Positions 12,861-23,379 of a DNA stretch of 64,000 bases are shown piece after piece. The stretch is from positions 6,711,001 to 6,775,000 of the forward strand of contig OX327697.1 of the NCBI GenBank assembly GCA_946807835.1, given 5' to 3'. Position 1 is the first letter of the stretch. Every line of letters starts with the position of its first letter. The notes under the pieces are model-generated. The model was given only the letters and a program-made list of their open reading frames with translations, ran no database searches and was not told where the DNA came from. The DNA comes from Ailanthus altissimus. Lineage: Eukaryota; Streptophyta; Magnoliopsida; Sapindales; Simaroubaceae. The position numbers were made by a program, and so were the translations under genes.

Positions 12861-13385
12861 AAATTAATAATTAATGTCAATATTTTTTTTTTGTTTAAAA
12901 AGGAAAGGGCAAAAAAAAAAGGCAATAGCTCTTATTAGGTTAAAGTGTATCATCATTAACCCAAAGAACAGAGGAGTAGGTGATGAATTATTAATTATAG
13001 TCAACGTTCATTGGAGTTAGGCTGCCGTTGCCCATTAACATGGTTTACAAATTGTAGGAATAGGAAACTGTGATATACTTTCACAAATTTGATGGTTGTC
13101 TCTTGTTAACATTTAGGTAGGTTTCTTTTCAAAAAGTAATAAATTATTTAAATACTTTGAAAAATGAAATGGTAAAAATAAAAAGTAAGCCTTGCATTCA
13201 AAAGAGCCTTTAGATTGAAAAACCCAGCAAGGACATTCAACAATGAAATGAAAGGGTAAAATACATAGCAAGTTCCACATACAAAAGAACCTTTAGATTG
13301 AAAACCATTAGGGATTGCCGAAAGTTTCAAAGCATAAAATGATTACAAAGAAACATAAGATTTTTGCACTAAGCCCAAGTAATAA
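12861..13385. other. Intergenic DNA, no gene seen
   Basis: A 60-bp spaced direct repeat, AAAGAGCCTTTAGATTGAAAA near 13200 and AAAGAACCTTTAGATTGAAAA near 13283, is the only structure noticed. Confidence 0.4.
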
Positions 13386-13980
13386 TGTCAATTATCATGT
13401 TTAGATCGAATAAAAATTGAGTAAATTTTAAGTATGCAGTATTATTTAATATGTTAATTTTTTAAGTCAATGACAAGCGTCCGATCCTTGACAATATAAC
13501 GTTTCAGATTGAATAAAAATTAGGTGAATTTTAGGTATATAGTATTATTTAACAGATTAATTTTTTAAGTCAATGACAAGCGTCCGGCCCTTGACAAGTA
13601 GTATCAGAGCAGATCAAATTCTCATTCGTATGTTGACTCCCAAAATTACTCTAATAGAAATTGTCACATGGGATATGGGTCCCTCATACTACCAGGAGAA
13701 TAGGCAATATAGGTCAAGTGAGCCCTAAAAATCGTATGTCTTGAGCTCTAATAAAGATTTTCACATGGATCCCTTAGCCCTGGGAGGATGGGTAATATGG
13801 GCCAAGTTTGCCCTTAAGTTTGAGCCATCGTGACGAAGATGTCATGTGATTAAATGGGGGAGAATGTCACGTTTCACATCGAATAGAAATTAGATGGATC
13901 TTGTGAATATAAAAATGGGTATATAATATTACATAACAGGTTAGTCTTTTAGGTCAATGGCAAGTGTCTGACCCGTTACA
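13386..13980 (+). mobile_element. TRIM-like small LTR element with a tandem extra LTR
   Basis: Three homologous units of about 105-116 bp are present: 13386-13493, 13494-13596 and 13865-13980. Each contains CGAATA(A/G)AAATT and TCAATG(A/G)CAAG(C/T)GTC. The second unit is followed by TAGTATCAGAGC (13599-13610), a near match to the initiator tRNA-Met primer-binding site. The third is preceded by a purine tract (AAATGGGGGAGAA). The spacer of about 270 bp has no coding capacity. This is the layout of a terminal-repeat retrotransposon in miniature, except that the 5' LTR is doubled head to tail. No target duplication was found. Confidence 0.7.
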
Positions 13981-15420
13981 CAGTGTACCCTTAAGCTTCA
14001 GATTAGTTCAAGTCTTGGGAGAGGTCAAAAAATTTTATTTTTTCTAATTATTGAAGGTAATTGTATTTTAACATTTATAATTGTGATGAAATATTTGTGA
14101 TGAGACAACTGTAATAAGATATTTGTACAGTTTGTTTGTAATAAAATATTTGTATAAAACAAATCATAAGATTTTTAGTCTTTTAATAAGTAAAAGCATG
14201 ATTTTTTTTAATAATTAAGAATATATTTGAAAACTTATATAGAAAATTATTAAGTATTATTGAAAGTTTAAATGCATTAAGCGGCTGCAAACAATTGTGA
14301 GATTTCTAATTTTTTAACAATCAAAAACAGATTTCTTTCAAATAAAAAAATTTATTTATCAAATTTTTTGATAATTAAAAAGAGATTTATCTAATTTTTT
14401 ATAATTAAAAATCGATCTATCAAGGATTACCAAAAAAAAAAAAAAAATCTTGAGATTTCTAATTTTTTGACAATTAAAAATAGATTTATCTAATTTTTTG
14501 ACAACTAAAGTAGATTTAAATTTTTTAAGAGCATTGAGTGGTTACAAGAATTATGAGATTTTCAATTTTTTGACAATTAAAAGTATATTTAAAAACATTA
14601 TTGAAAACCGTCAAAGATGACCGAAAATTTAAAAGCATTAAATGTTCACAAATAATTGAGAGAATTTTAATTTTTGGACAATAAAAAGTAGCTATAAAAA
14701 ATTTAGAAGCATTAAGTGGTTGTAAAAATCGTTAGCTTTCCAATTTTTTTACAATTAAAAGTAGAATCATCAAGGAATAGTGAAAGAATTGTGAGATTTT
14801 AAAAGTAATTTTTTTGAAATTAAAAGTAGATTTATTCAGTTTTTTTTACAATTAAAAGTAGAATCATTTTTGACAATGAAATGTGAATTGGCAATTAAAA
14901 TTAGAATCATCAAAGATTATCGTAAGAAGCATGAGATTTACAATTAAAAGCAGAACCATTTTTGGCAATTAAAAGTCAATTGACGATTAAAAATAGAAAC
15001 ATCAAGGATTGAATATAAAAATAGAATAATTAAGCATTACCGAAAGAATCATGAGATTTAAAAGTATTTTTTGACAGCTAAAAGTATTTATTCAATTTTT
15101 TTACAATTAAAAATGGAACCATTTTTGACACTGAAAAGTAAATGACAATTAAATATAAAATCATCAAAGATTACTGAAAAATCGTGAGATGTACAATTAA
15201 AAGTAGAATCATCAAGAATTGACAATTAAAAATAGAATCATCAAGGATTACCGAAAGAATCGTAAGATTTAACAGTTAATTTAAAAATAATGTGAAGGAT
15301 GTAAAATTAAAAGTAGAATCATCAAGAATTGACAATTAAAAATAGAATCATCGGGAATTACCAAAAGAATCGTGAGACTTAAAAATAAGATTTAAAAGTA
15401 AATTTGGAAAATAATATAAA
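13981..15420. repeat. A-rich field of degenerate tandem repeats
   Basis: Blocks such as TTTTTGACAATTAAAAGTAGA, AGAATCATCAAGGATTACCGAAAGAATCGTGAGATTT and ACAATTAAAA recur many times in the same orientation over about 1.4 kb, in varying order. The best-preserved pair (around 15190-15280 and 15300-15390) is offset by about 110 bp. It looks like an old minisatellite or small satellite array. No reading frame crosses it. Confidence 0.75.
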
Positions 15421-15492
15421 GGGATAATTTGAGAAGTGAACTCAGGACCTCCCGCACTCTAAGCGTAAATCATACCATTAAACCTAATGCCC
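15421..15492 (-). pseudogene. tRNA-Pro-like pseudogene (72 nt)
   Basis: On the minus strand the segment begins GGGCATTAGGTTTAATGG, continues TATGATTTACGCTTAGAGTG, then CGGGAGGTCCTGAGTTCAC. It is collinear over its whole 72 nt with plant proline tRNA, whose D-arm, anticodon arm and T-arm can all be recognised. The anticodon position reads AGA instead of a proline anticodon, the T-loop has GTTCAC for GTTCGA, and the 3' acceptor strand no longer pairs fully with GGGCATT. It is therefore judged non-functional. The A box is partly kept. It could be the head of a tRNA-derived SINE, but no SINE body was recognised. Confidence 0.75.
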
Positions 15493-17153
15493 TTGCCTTT
15501 CTCAAAAGAAAAAACCAAATGCCCTTGCCAAAATTTAATTTCAACTAAGATAATTTATGAACTAATTGTAAACAGCAAGAGATCTTTGAGAAAAAAATCA
15601 TATTTATTGTACGTATGATAATTCTATGATAACTAGTTATGCAGGTTTGCCCTTCATATAATTTAAGATTTATAAAAAAAAAATGCAAGCTTTGATTTAG
15701 AACTGTGTTATTCATAAACAGTTCTACCATGGAAATGGCCGCCACCACATTTAGAAAACCAAAAAAAAAAAGAAGCCGTAGTCTGAATAGTAAATTTTTC
15801 CTACTTTGAAAATGTATGAATATAAAACAAAATGCCACGAATTAATGAAGGAAAATCTACTGGTGAATCTTAAACCTAAAGATAATGATGTAAAGATTTA
15901 GTTGAATTATTTTAAGGGAAATCAAAATGCATAATATCAACTTTGACTGATGTACAAGAAAAGATCCTGACGGGATCAGCGCCAACCATTCTACTAGATT
16001 TGCAAGATTTTTTCCTGAAAAAGTCTAGATCATCTTTGGACTGAAGCTGGTCATATATTGAAAAATCTTTGTGCTAAGATTAACTTTGTTAATAAAATTT
16101 ATTAATTAAAGACAAACATAAGCGTGACGTTTGAGTTCATTAACTTCTTATTAATATTTAATTAATACTGTTCGATGTTAGGTTAATTGGGTTTTGCAGA
16201 CAGAATCTCAGATACTGTTAGCACGTGCAGATTTATTATTCATTTTTCTTTTTTCTTTTTTATAACTATAAATGAAATCTGAAGAGAATAATGTAAAACT
16301 TTCTGATCCGAGAAAAAAAAGAAACACTATCTAATACATGTGACAACAAAATCTACTCAAGCAAGTTTGAGCAGGTTTGTTTTAGATCTTCCTTGCCCTT
16401 ATGATCTTAAATTTTTATGTATTTTTGTTGTTTTAGTCAAATCCAAATTTAAATAGCATTAGGGTTTTTCCAGGCTTGTGAGGTATATTATTTTTCATAA
16501 CTACGTCTATTTTCTGACATCCAAAATTCCTCAGAGAATTATTCTTTAACCGTGGATTTAGGAACTTGTCTGCCGTAGGCCCGTATAAACCATTAACCCC
16601 TTTGAAAAAGAAAAGCACTAAGCAGTAAAGGAGATGAATAACTTATTATTGACCAGTTGGGTTACAGGTTAAAGTAGATGATTTAATTTGTGTTTAAGAG
16701 CAGAAGAATTTTACACGAAACGAACTCCTTTCAATTTGATGTACAACAACAAACTTAACTTGGTTAGAATAAAATCTAATCACTCGCATGCGCGCATGTA
16801 TGGCTGCGCACAACTAGGCTCTAGCTAGCCTGATTTGGATTTGGTTGCTGGAAGTAACTGTCATTTAAAGTTATTTTCTAATCCTCATCTTTAATTTTGT
16901 AGCTATAAGCAACTATTACTTTCAATTCTATATATCAGAAGTTGACAATGACAAGCACTACTAAAAACTCTATCCTCTATAATATTCTGAAATACAAAAA
17001 TGAATTAACTGAAAAAAAAAAAGAAATAGATTGACTAGTGCCGCCCTAATGTAATTTCTCTTCTAGTTAGAAAACTGTTATCGAAAATTACATATCACAA
17101 TGATGACATTGCCATAGTAGACTGACAGAGCATGGTGATTGTTGTGTTGCAAG
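15493..17153. other. Intergenic DNA, no gene seen
   Basis: No family-level similarity, RNA gene or paired repeat was recognised on either strand. Confidence 0.45.
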
Positions 17154-17609
17154 TACGGATGGTAAACAAAAATCCGAATTTTTTTCTAAGTCTTGGTTTC
17201 ATTTTTTTTTATTTATATTTTCAAATTTGAGGTGGGGTTCAAATTTTTCTGGACTAAAAAAAAGCCGGTCCAAAATTCGTTTTTTTTCCTTAAAATTCTC
17301 TATTCGTGTTTTATTTCACTTTTTGCAATCACTTCTCTCTCTCTCTCAACTCAAGCTCTTTAGTCTTTAATCAGTCTCAACTTAATATTCTGTTTGTATT
17401 TTAGGTCTTTCAATTAATTGAAATTATTTTTTTTAAAAAAATAAATCTTACAATCTAAGTTATAAGCACTCGAATTTAGCCTAAATTAAAATTCAGACCC
17501 AACCTTTATTAGTAAAAACTCGGGTGCAACTCAAGTTCTAGGTACCTTGAAAAAATCTAAGTCTAAGTTAAGAAAAACCTATACCCAAACTTAGATTTTT
17601 CCATCCTTA
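17154..17609. mobile_element. hAT-like non-autonomous element
   Basis: The left end reads TACGGATGG and the right end is its near inverse, CCATCCTTA. The 8-bp flanks, GTTGCAAG on the left (17146-17153) and ATTGCAGG on the right (17610-17617), differ at two positions. An 8-bp duplication and TA-G-GG-TGG type termini fit the hAT superfamily. There is no coding capacity in about 456 bp. It lies at the outer edge of the copia LTR that follows. Confidence 0.45.
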
Positions 17610-17611
17610 AT

Positions 17612-17912
17612 TGCAGGATGTGGTTTCCAAGATCTCTAAAATGGAAAGAGTTATTGGATGTGGTTCCTAAGGTGTCCATGGTAGAAAGAGTTGCAAGATA
17701 TGGTTTTTAAGGTGTCTTTTGTAGAAAGGTTGTAATGATGTAAGTTGTTACATATGACTGCTGAGTGTAACTCTATATAATGAACTGATTAATTATACGT
17801 ATGAGTAGTGCAGAAGAGTGTAGTGCATCCCAAGTAAGAGAAATTAAAAGATTAGGTCAATTAACCTCTCTTGTATCTTGACTCCTCTCCTTCTTTCCCA
17901 AGTATTTCAACA
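17612..17912 (+). repeat. 5' LTR of copia element F
   Basis: It is assigned because the primer-binding site follows one base after its CAACA end. Its left part contains three degenerate copies of a 40-bp unit (GGATGTGGTT...GGAAAGAGTT, near 17616, 17656 and 17695). The left boundary is approximate, and no 3' copy exists for comparison. Confidence 0.6.
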
Positions 17913-17913
17913 A

Positions 17914-17929
17914 TAGTATCAAAACTTGG
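17914..17929 (+). other. Primer-binding site of element F
   Basis: TAGTATCAAAACTTGG resembles the initiator tRNA-Met type copia primer-binding site (TGGTATCAGAGC) with several changes. It is directly upstream of the gag region. Confidence 0.65.
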
Positions 17930-18109
17930 TTAATTAAAACAAAATGAGTAAGTTGAAAGAGTGTAAGAGAGCTAGTGAAAGTCTTGAGTAAGCAATTACG
18001 AGAACCAGAAAAGAGAGAAAGAGTGTGTGAGATAGTATCTTAGTAGTAGAAACTCCTTTTTGTTTCACCTTATTTTTTCTTACAGCAGCAAAAAAATTAA
18101 GAAAAAATT

Positions 18110-21100
18110 ATGGCCACCGATAACTTTGTTCACCTAGCTATTCCCTGTTTTGATGGTCATTATAATCATTAACGCATGTTAATAGAGAACCTGTTAAGAT
18201 CTGAGGAGTATTGGCAAGTTCTGTGCAATAGAATTATGGAACAAACAATCAATATGACAATGATGAAATTATAGAGAGCCGAAGTAGAAGAATTAAAGCT
18301 TAAAAATCTTAAGGCTAAGAACTATCTTTTTCAAGCCATTGACAGATTAATCCTGGAGTCAATTCCTTGCAAAGATACCTCCAAGCATATTTAGAATTCC
18401 ATGAAAAAGAAATACCAAGGTTCTATAAGAAAAAAGGAGCAACAGCTTCAAGCACTTTGTATAGAGTTTGAAATACTCGAATGAAGTCGAGAGAATCAAT
18501 TTTACATTATTTCTCTCAGAAATTGGTGATTGATAACAAGAGTTAGGTCCATGGTAAAAAGATGGAGAATGTGACCATAGTAAAGAAGATTCTTGGGTCT
18601 ATGAAGCCAAAATTTAATTTTGTTGTTTGTTTCATAGAAGACTCTAAAGATATTGATAAAATGTGTGATACTTAGACAGTAACTATAGCAACCATATGTG
18701 GGGAGATAAGAAGGCATTCTTTGACAAAAATGAATCTTTCCACAAAAATATCAAGTTTGGTGACAACTCTATAGTTTTTGTTGTGAGAAAAGGAAGGGTA
18801 ACTATCCAAACCAAGAAAAATTCCACTCTCACCATCTCAATGTTTTTTTTATCCCAAATCTAAAAATGAACTTGGATATGAGATTTTCATTAAAGATTGA
18901 GTTTGTCGCATACAAGATGAAAAGTTAGGCTTAATTACTTAATTCAAAATGAATGTTAATTGTATACTTTTGTTGTACCTCCGTATTAAAGCTCATTCAT
19001 GTTTCTCTATAAGATTGAAAAGGAAAGCCTGGTTATGGCACGTTCAGTATGGGCATCTGAATTTTGGCAATTTTAGATCATTGAAACAAAAGAATATAGT
19101 GATAAGACTTCTTTATATTGAAGTTATAACTCAAGTTTGTGATGAATTATATGTTGTTAGCAAATAACACCATAATCAATTTCCTGAAGGAAGATCCTAG
19201 AGAACTAGAAAGGCATTGGAGCTGGTTTATTCTAATATTTGTGGGCTAATAAATCCACCTTCAAATAGAGATAAAAGATATTACACTACCTTCATTGATG
19301 ACTACAACCAGAAGACAAGTTTATTTTTTGCAAGAAAAATCTAAAGCTTTTATAGCCTTTAAAAGCTTTAAAACACTTATTGAGAAATAAGTTAGTAGCT
19401 CAATAAAAGTTCTTTGCACTGATCATAGTAGAGAATATAACTCACATGAATTCAAAATTTTGGTAATAACTATTGTGAAATCAAGAAGCAACTTACAACA
19501 GCTTACACATATTAACAAAATGGTGTATGAGAGAAAATATTTCACTATTATGAATATGGTGAGAAGTCTTTTGACAAAGAGTGGCATTCTAAAGTAATTC
19601 TAGCCTGAAGTAGTTAGTTTGGCCATTCATATTTTAAACAAAAGTCCAACTTTTTCTATTCAAAATATAATACCATAAGAAGCTTAGAGTGGACGATGAC
19701 TAGTAGTAGATCATTTCAAAACTTTAAGTGTATTTGCTTATACACATATTCCTAATAAGAAGAAGAAAAAGCTAGACAATAAAGGAGGGAAGTGCATATT
19801 TCTTGTTGTTAATGAAAAATCTAAAGTCTACAAGTTGTATAATCTTGTGACCAAACAAGTAATAATCAATCGTGTTGTTTTTTTTATTAAGAAAGAAATT
19901 AGTCTTAGAAAGAGAATAATGCTTGAAAATACAATCCAACAATTTTTATGGTGATAAAGAGAAGTGGCAGCAGCATATGAAGATAGTGTAATAACCAACA
20001 CCAATCACTCAAAATGTTCCTTACACTTCGCTAATAGTTAAAGCAATTGCACAGCAAAGACCTCAGCAACAAAGAAAAAAACCAACTTGGATGATTGATT
20101 ATAATACATCTGATTTTGATGAGTCTGAAGAAGACCAACTAACTTAATTTGCTTTATTTTCATATTGTGATTCTGTAGCTTTCGAAGATGTTGTAAAAGT
20201 ATCAAAATGGTTAAAGGCTATGGATAAAAAAATTACAGCAATTAAAAAGACAATTGGTGTCAAGTGGGTGTACAAGACAAAATTGAAAGAGAATGACAAA
20301 GTTGACAAATAAAAGGCGCACTTAGCAGCTAAAGGCTATAAGCAAAAGTTTATAGTGGCTTACAGAGAAACTTTTGCTCTTAAGGCAAGATATAATACGA
20401 TCAAACTGGTGATTGCATTGGTAGCTCACAATTCATGACCTATCTTCTAATTGGACGTGAAATTAACATTATTACATAGTAACCTACAAAAATAGGTATT
20501 TATCAATCAACCTTCTAGTTATATGAAGTTTGAAAGTGAACATAACTTTTATAAGCTAAAAAGGTACTACGTGGGCTCAAGCAAGCTCCACGAGCTTGGT
20601 ACAGTCGTACAGATTATTGTTTCTCTCATGAAGTTTTAGAAAATGTCCATATAAGCATACACCTTTTACATAAGTTGAAGATAGGGAAAAGATGCTCATT
20701 GTGTGCTTATATGTTGATGATTTGATCTTTACTAAAAATTATATTGATATTTGATAAATTTAAGAAGTCCATAATGATAGAATTTGTTATTTTTGATCTA
20801 AAAACGATGCAGTACTTTCTTGGCATAAAAGTGTTCTAACCCTCAATCAGTAATTTATTTCTCAAAAGAACTATGTTAAAGAGATTTTAGATCAATTTCA
20901 AATTAAGAGTACAATTTTGTGAGTATCATAACTGAGCTTGGTTTGAAGCTCAACAAGGATCCTGAAGGAACGTTTATAGCACCATTTACAAGCAAATTGT
21001 GAGAAGTTTAATGTATTTGATTGTTATAAGGCCTGATATAATGCATGCTATAAGTCACATTAATTAATACATGAAATGTCCAATAGAGATGTACCTGTTT

Positions 21101-21315
21101 GCTGTAAAGAGGATTTTTCATTACTTGCAAGATACCGTTAGTTATGGGTTGTTCAACAAGAAAGGTGAAAAATTTAGAATTGCTTGGTTTTACAAATATT
21201 GATTATATTAAAGATCAAGATGATAGAATCACTTTGGGATATGCTTTTATGATGGGTTTAAGGGTTGTTTCATGGTCTTCCAAGAAGCAACCGATTAGTA
21301 CATTATTATAGTTTA
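18110..21315 (+). pseudogene. Copia gag-pol polyprotein remnant (element F)
   Basis: Translation starts at ATG 18110 with MATDNFVHLAIPCFDGHYNH, which matches the conserved start of plant copia gag, but a stop follows after 20 codons. Further on come a degraded zinc-knuckle region (about 18770-18810), a GAG-pre-integrase segment with LWHVQYGHLNFGNFRSLKQK (19030-19100), integrase core remnants (19200-19500), RT with GVKWVYKTKLKEN and HLAAKGYKQ (20250-20345), the YVDD box at 20710-20721, and RNase H-like sequence up to about 21315. Stops and frameshifts occur in every part, so no protein can be made. Domain assignments rest on motif recognition alone. Confidence 0.85.
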
Positions 21316-21339
21316 ACGCTTTTGAGAAGAAGATTGATG

Positions 21340-22870
21340 ATCCACAGGACAAGATGGTAGTTATGTAAAAATAAATGATGATCAGGATGTAAGATTTGAT
21401 GACTATGATGTCCACGAACAAAGAAGACATCTTGTAGCAGATGAGACTAATGATGCAGTATCGCTAATCATTCAACGTGTTCGAGGATGCAAATCAAACC
21501 ATGGTACATTTTGTATATTAAGATAATTTGATACATTTATAAAAATTTCATATCGTTGGTGTTGTTTTGTTATAGAGGAGAGCATGCATGACCAATGATG
21601 CTAAAACACAGATTTTAGCTGCTAAGTATCAATATCAATGGCAACTGAACATGTAGCATGCAATTGAGAGCCCCGCACGTGTACAAATTATACTTGATGT
21701 TTTTGTACAAGGGATGAGCATGTTTGGGTGCCAATACAAGGATGTGTGGGTTAAAAATACCATTTGTACTAATCCTTACTGAAAGAAGTTTAGAAAAAGA
21801 AAGGTCGAATTGCAAGTAGAGGCTCCAGTTGACGTGCTTAATCAATTATGGTCAATAAACTTAGTATTGTGTACGGAACGCTAGGCTTGGATTAAGGATG
21901 GTCAAGGGCGTGTTTCCTTCATGGGCTCAATGCTGATGCGAAATGTTTTAATAAGCTTTTGCATGACTATCTTGATGATTTTATAAGGACATTTAAAAAA
22001 ACAAAATGAATTAATAGCATTAATACTTATACACATTATATGGGATTTTGCAGTATATTAATGAATATCTAAAGTTGGTTCATCAACGTCAGCACAAGTA
22101 TGAGCAAGCTTATTCATAGAATTACACAGTTGCAGATGCATATTTGTTTTCTAAGTTTATTTTCCTAATTGTTATTCATATTATGTTATAAATTTGTTAG
22201 TATAATTATTTTCATTTAATGTCATATATTTGATTTTAGGAGTTCATTAGATGTGCACCAAGTGTATACCTTTGCACTAGATGGTATTCATTGGGACTTG
22301 TCATTTGTTGTTATATGGACGAGGAGTGGAGAAGAATTTACTTGATGGTAAATTATGGACTGAAGTAGATAAAGGCATGGATATAAAATAGTAATTTTTT
22401 TACCATTTAGACTACAATTAGTTCATAATAAAACTACAATTGTTTTTATAAGTATATATCATTTTGAACTACAAATAAGAGCATTAATTTACGACAAGGG
22501 TCGATTTGATTTATAGGAGGATTACCTTCTACGATTCTAGCACCAACGTATATTCTGACCAAACCATAAAAGTTTTTATCCTCTCTCTATATATTCTCAT
22601 GCCATTTTATCTCCACAAATACAAATTTTATAAGTTTACAAAAGATGTAAATGAAGATACGTTGCTGTTCAAGGTCATATGTTTAAAGAAAGAAAATGTA
22701 AATTTTATGAGTTTAGAGAAAACGTAAATAAAGATACGTAACAATTCAAGGTCATATGTTTAAATGAAGGTGTACCTCAGCAAAAGGCCTAGATTGGAGG
22801 TTGTGGCATATTTATTTGTATGTTTAGTAGCTAATATTGGATTGATCATTTGATTTTGACCCTACACTAG
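21340..22870 (+). pseudogene. Ulp1-like (C48) cysteine protease remnant, transposon-associated
   Basis: The three catalytic neighbourhoods of a C48 SUMO-type protease appear in order on the plus strand, in shifting frames. They are a His in GIHWDLSF (codon 22289-22291), the RRITFYDS segment holding the family's Asp position (just after 22510), and a Cys in GGCGIFICMF (codon 22802-22804) after VPQQK. In plants such domains are carried by several transposon families, including some Mutator-like elements. The neighbour at 23.4-25.5 kb is a MULE transposase on the other strand, which fits that link. Frames are interrupted between motifs and a 75-bp duplication lies within the domain, so it is a relic. 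The upstream part (21340-22200) is not recognised. Confidence 0.7.
22625..22770. repeat. Tandem duplication in the Ulp1-like remnant
   Basis: GATGTAAATGAAGATACGT...TTCAAGGTCATATGTTTAAA is followed by a second copy, ACGTAAATAAAGATACGT...TTCAAGGTCATATGTTTAAA. The offset is about 77 bp. Confidence 0.8.
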
Positions 22871-23019
22871 TACCTTTTCTAGAGAAAAAATAGTTATAAA
22901 TTTGTAGACTTGTAGACTTGTGTCTTGAAATAATGTATAGATGTACAATTATGTTATATTCTTGTCTGTTGTTATTCTGTTTGGTAGATGTGTACAATAT
23001 TTTATATAGATGTGGAAAA

Positions 23020-23022
23020 TGT

Positions 23023-23055
<33 letters not shown>

Positions 23056-23057
23056 AT
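23020..23057. repeat. Compound (TA)n(TG)n microsatellite
   Basis: A run of TA dinucleotides changes into a run of TG dinucleotides and then ends in TATGCGC. Confidence 0.95.
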
Positions 23058-23379
23058 GCGCATTTGTGTTATATAATTTTATATTGTCTTTTATTTAGTA
23101 GACGTGTACAAAGATTTGGTGAATGTATACAAAGATGATGTATAACTGTGTAAATTGTATAAAAGTATTATTGATAATCTACAGGTTTTGAAATGTCCGT
23201 AAAATAGGAAAATTTTGTTAGAATTTAAGTAAATAAAATATAATTAATTATATTTAACAATCAAACAACAAATAACAAAGTAAACTAAACAAAATGAGAT
23301 TAAATATCAATTTAAGTTTTACAAAAAAAACATACATCAATTGCTTTGTAAAGCAATAGGATTTCGATATATTTGTTGG

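Larger units (their letters stand above)
17612..21315 (+). mobile_element. Decayed Ty1/copia element F, 3' end missing
   Basis: A 5' LTR, primer-binding site, gag, integrase, RT and RNase H remnants follow in copia order on the plus strand. Similarity stops after an RNase H-like segment near 21315 and no matching 3' LTR is seen, so the element is truncated and joined to unrelated sequence. Confidence 0.8.

Noticed and set aside
13386..15420. CRISPR-like or satellite interpretation of the regularly repeated words
   Set aside because: Repeat spacing is irregular, units are degenerate, and the surroundings are plant nuclear DNA. The first part has LTR, primer-site and purine-tract structure instead.
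15421..15492. Calling a functional tRNA-Pro gene
   Set aside because: The anticodon position reads AGA, the T-loop is changed, and acceptor pairing is broken, so it is listed as a pseudogene.
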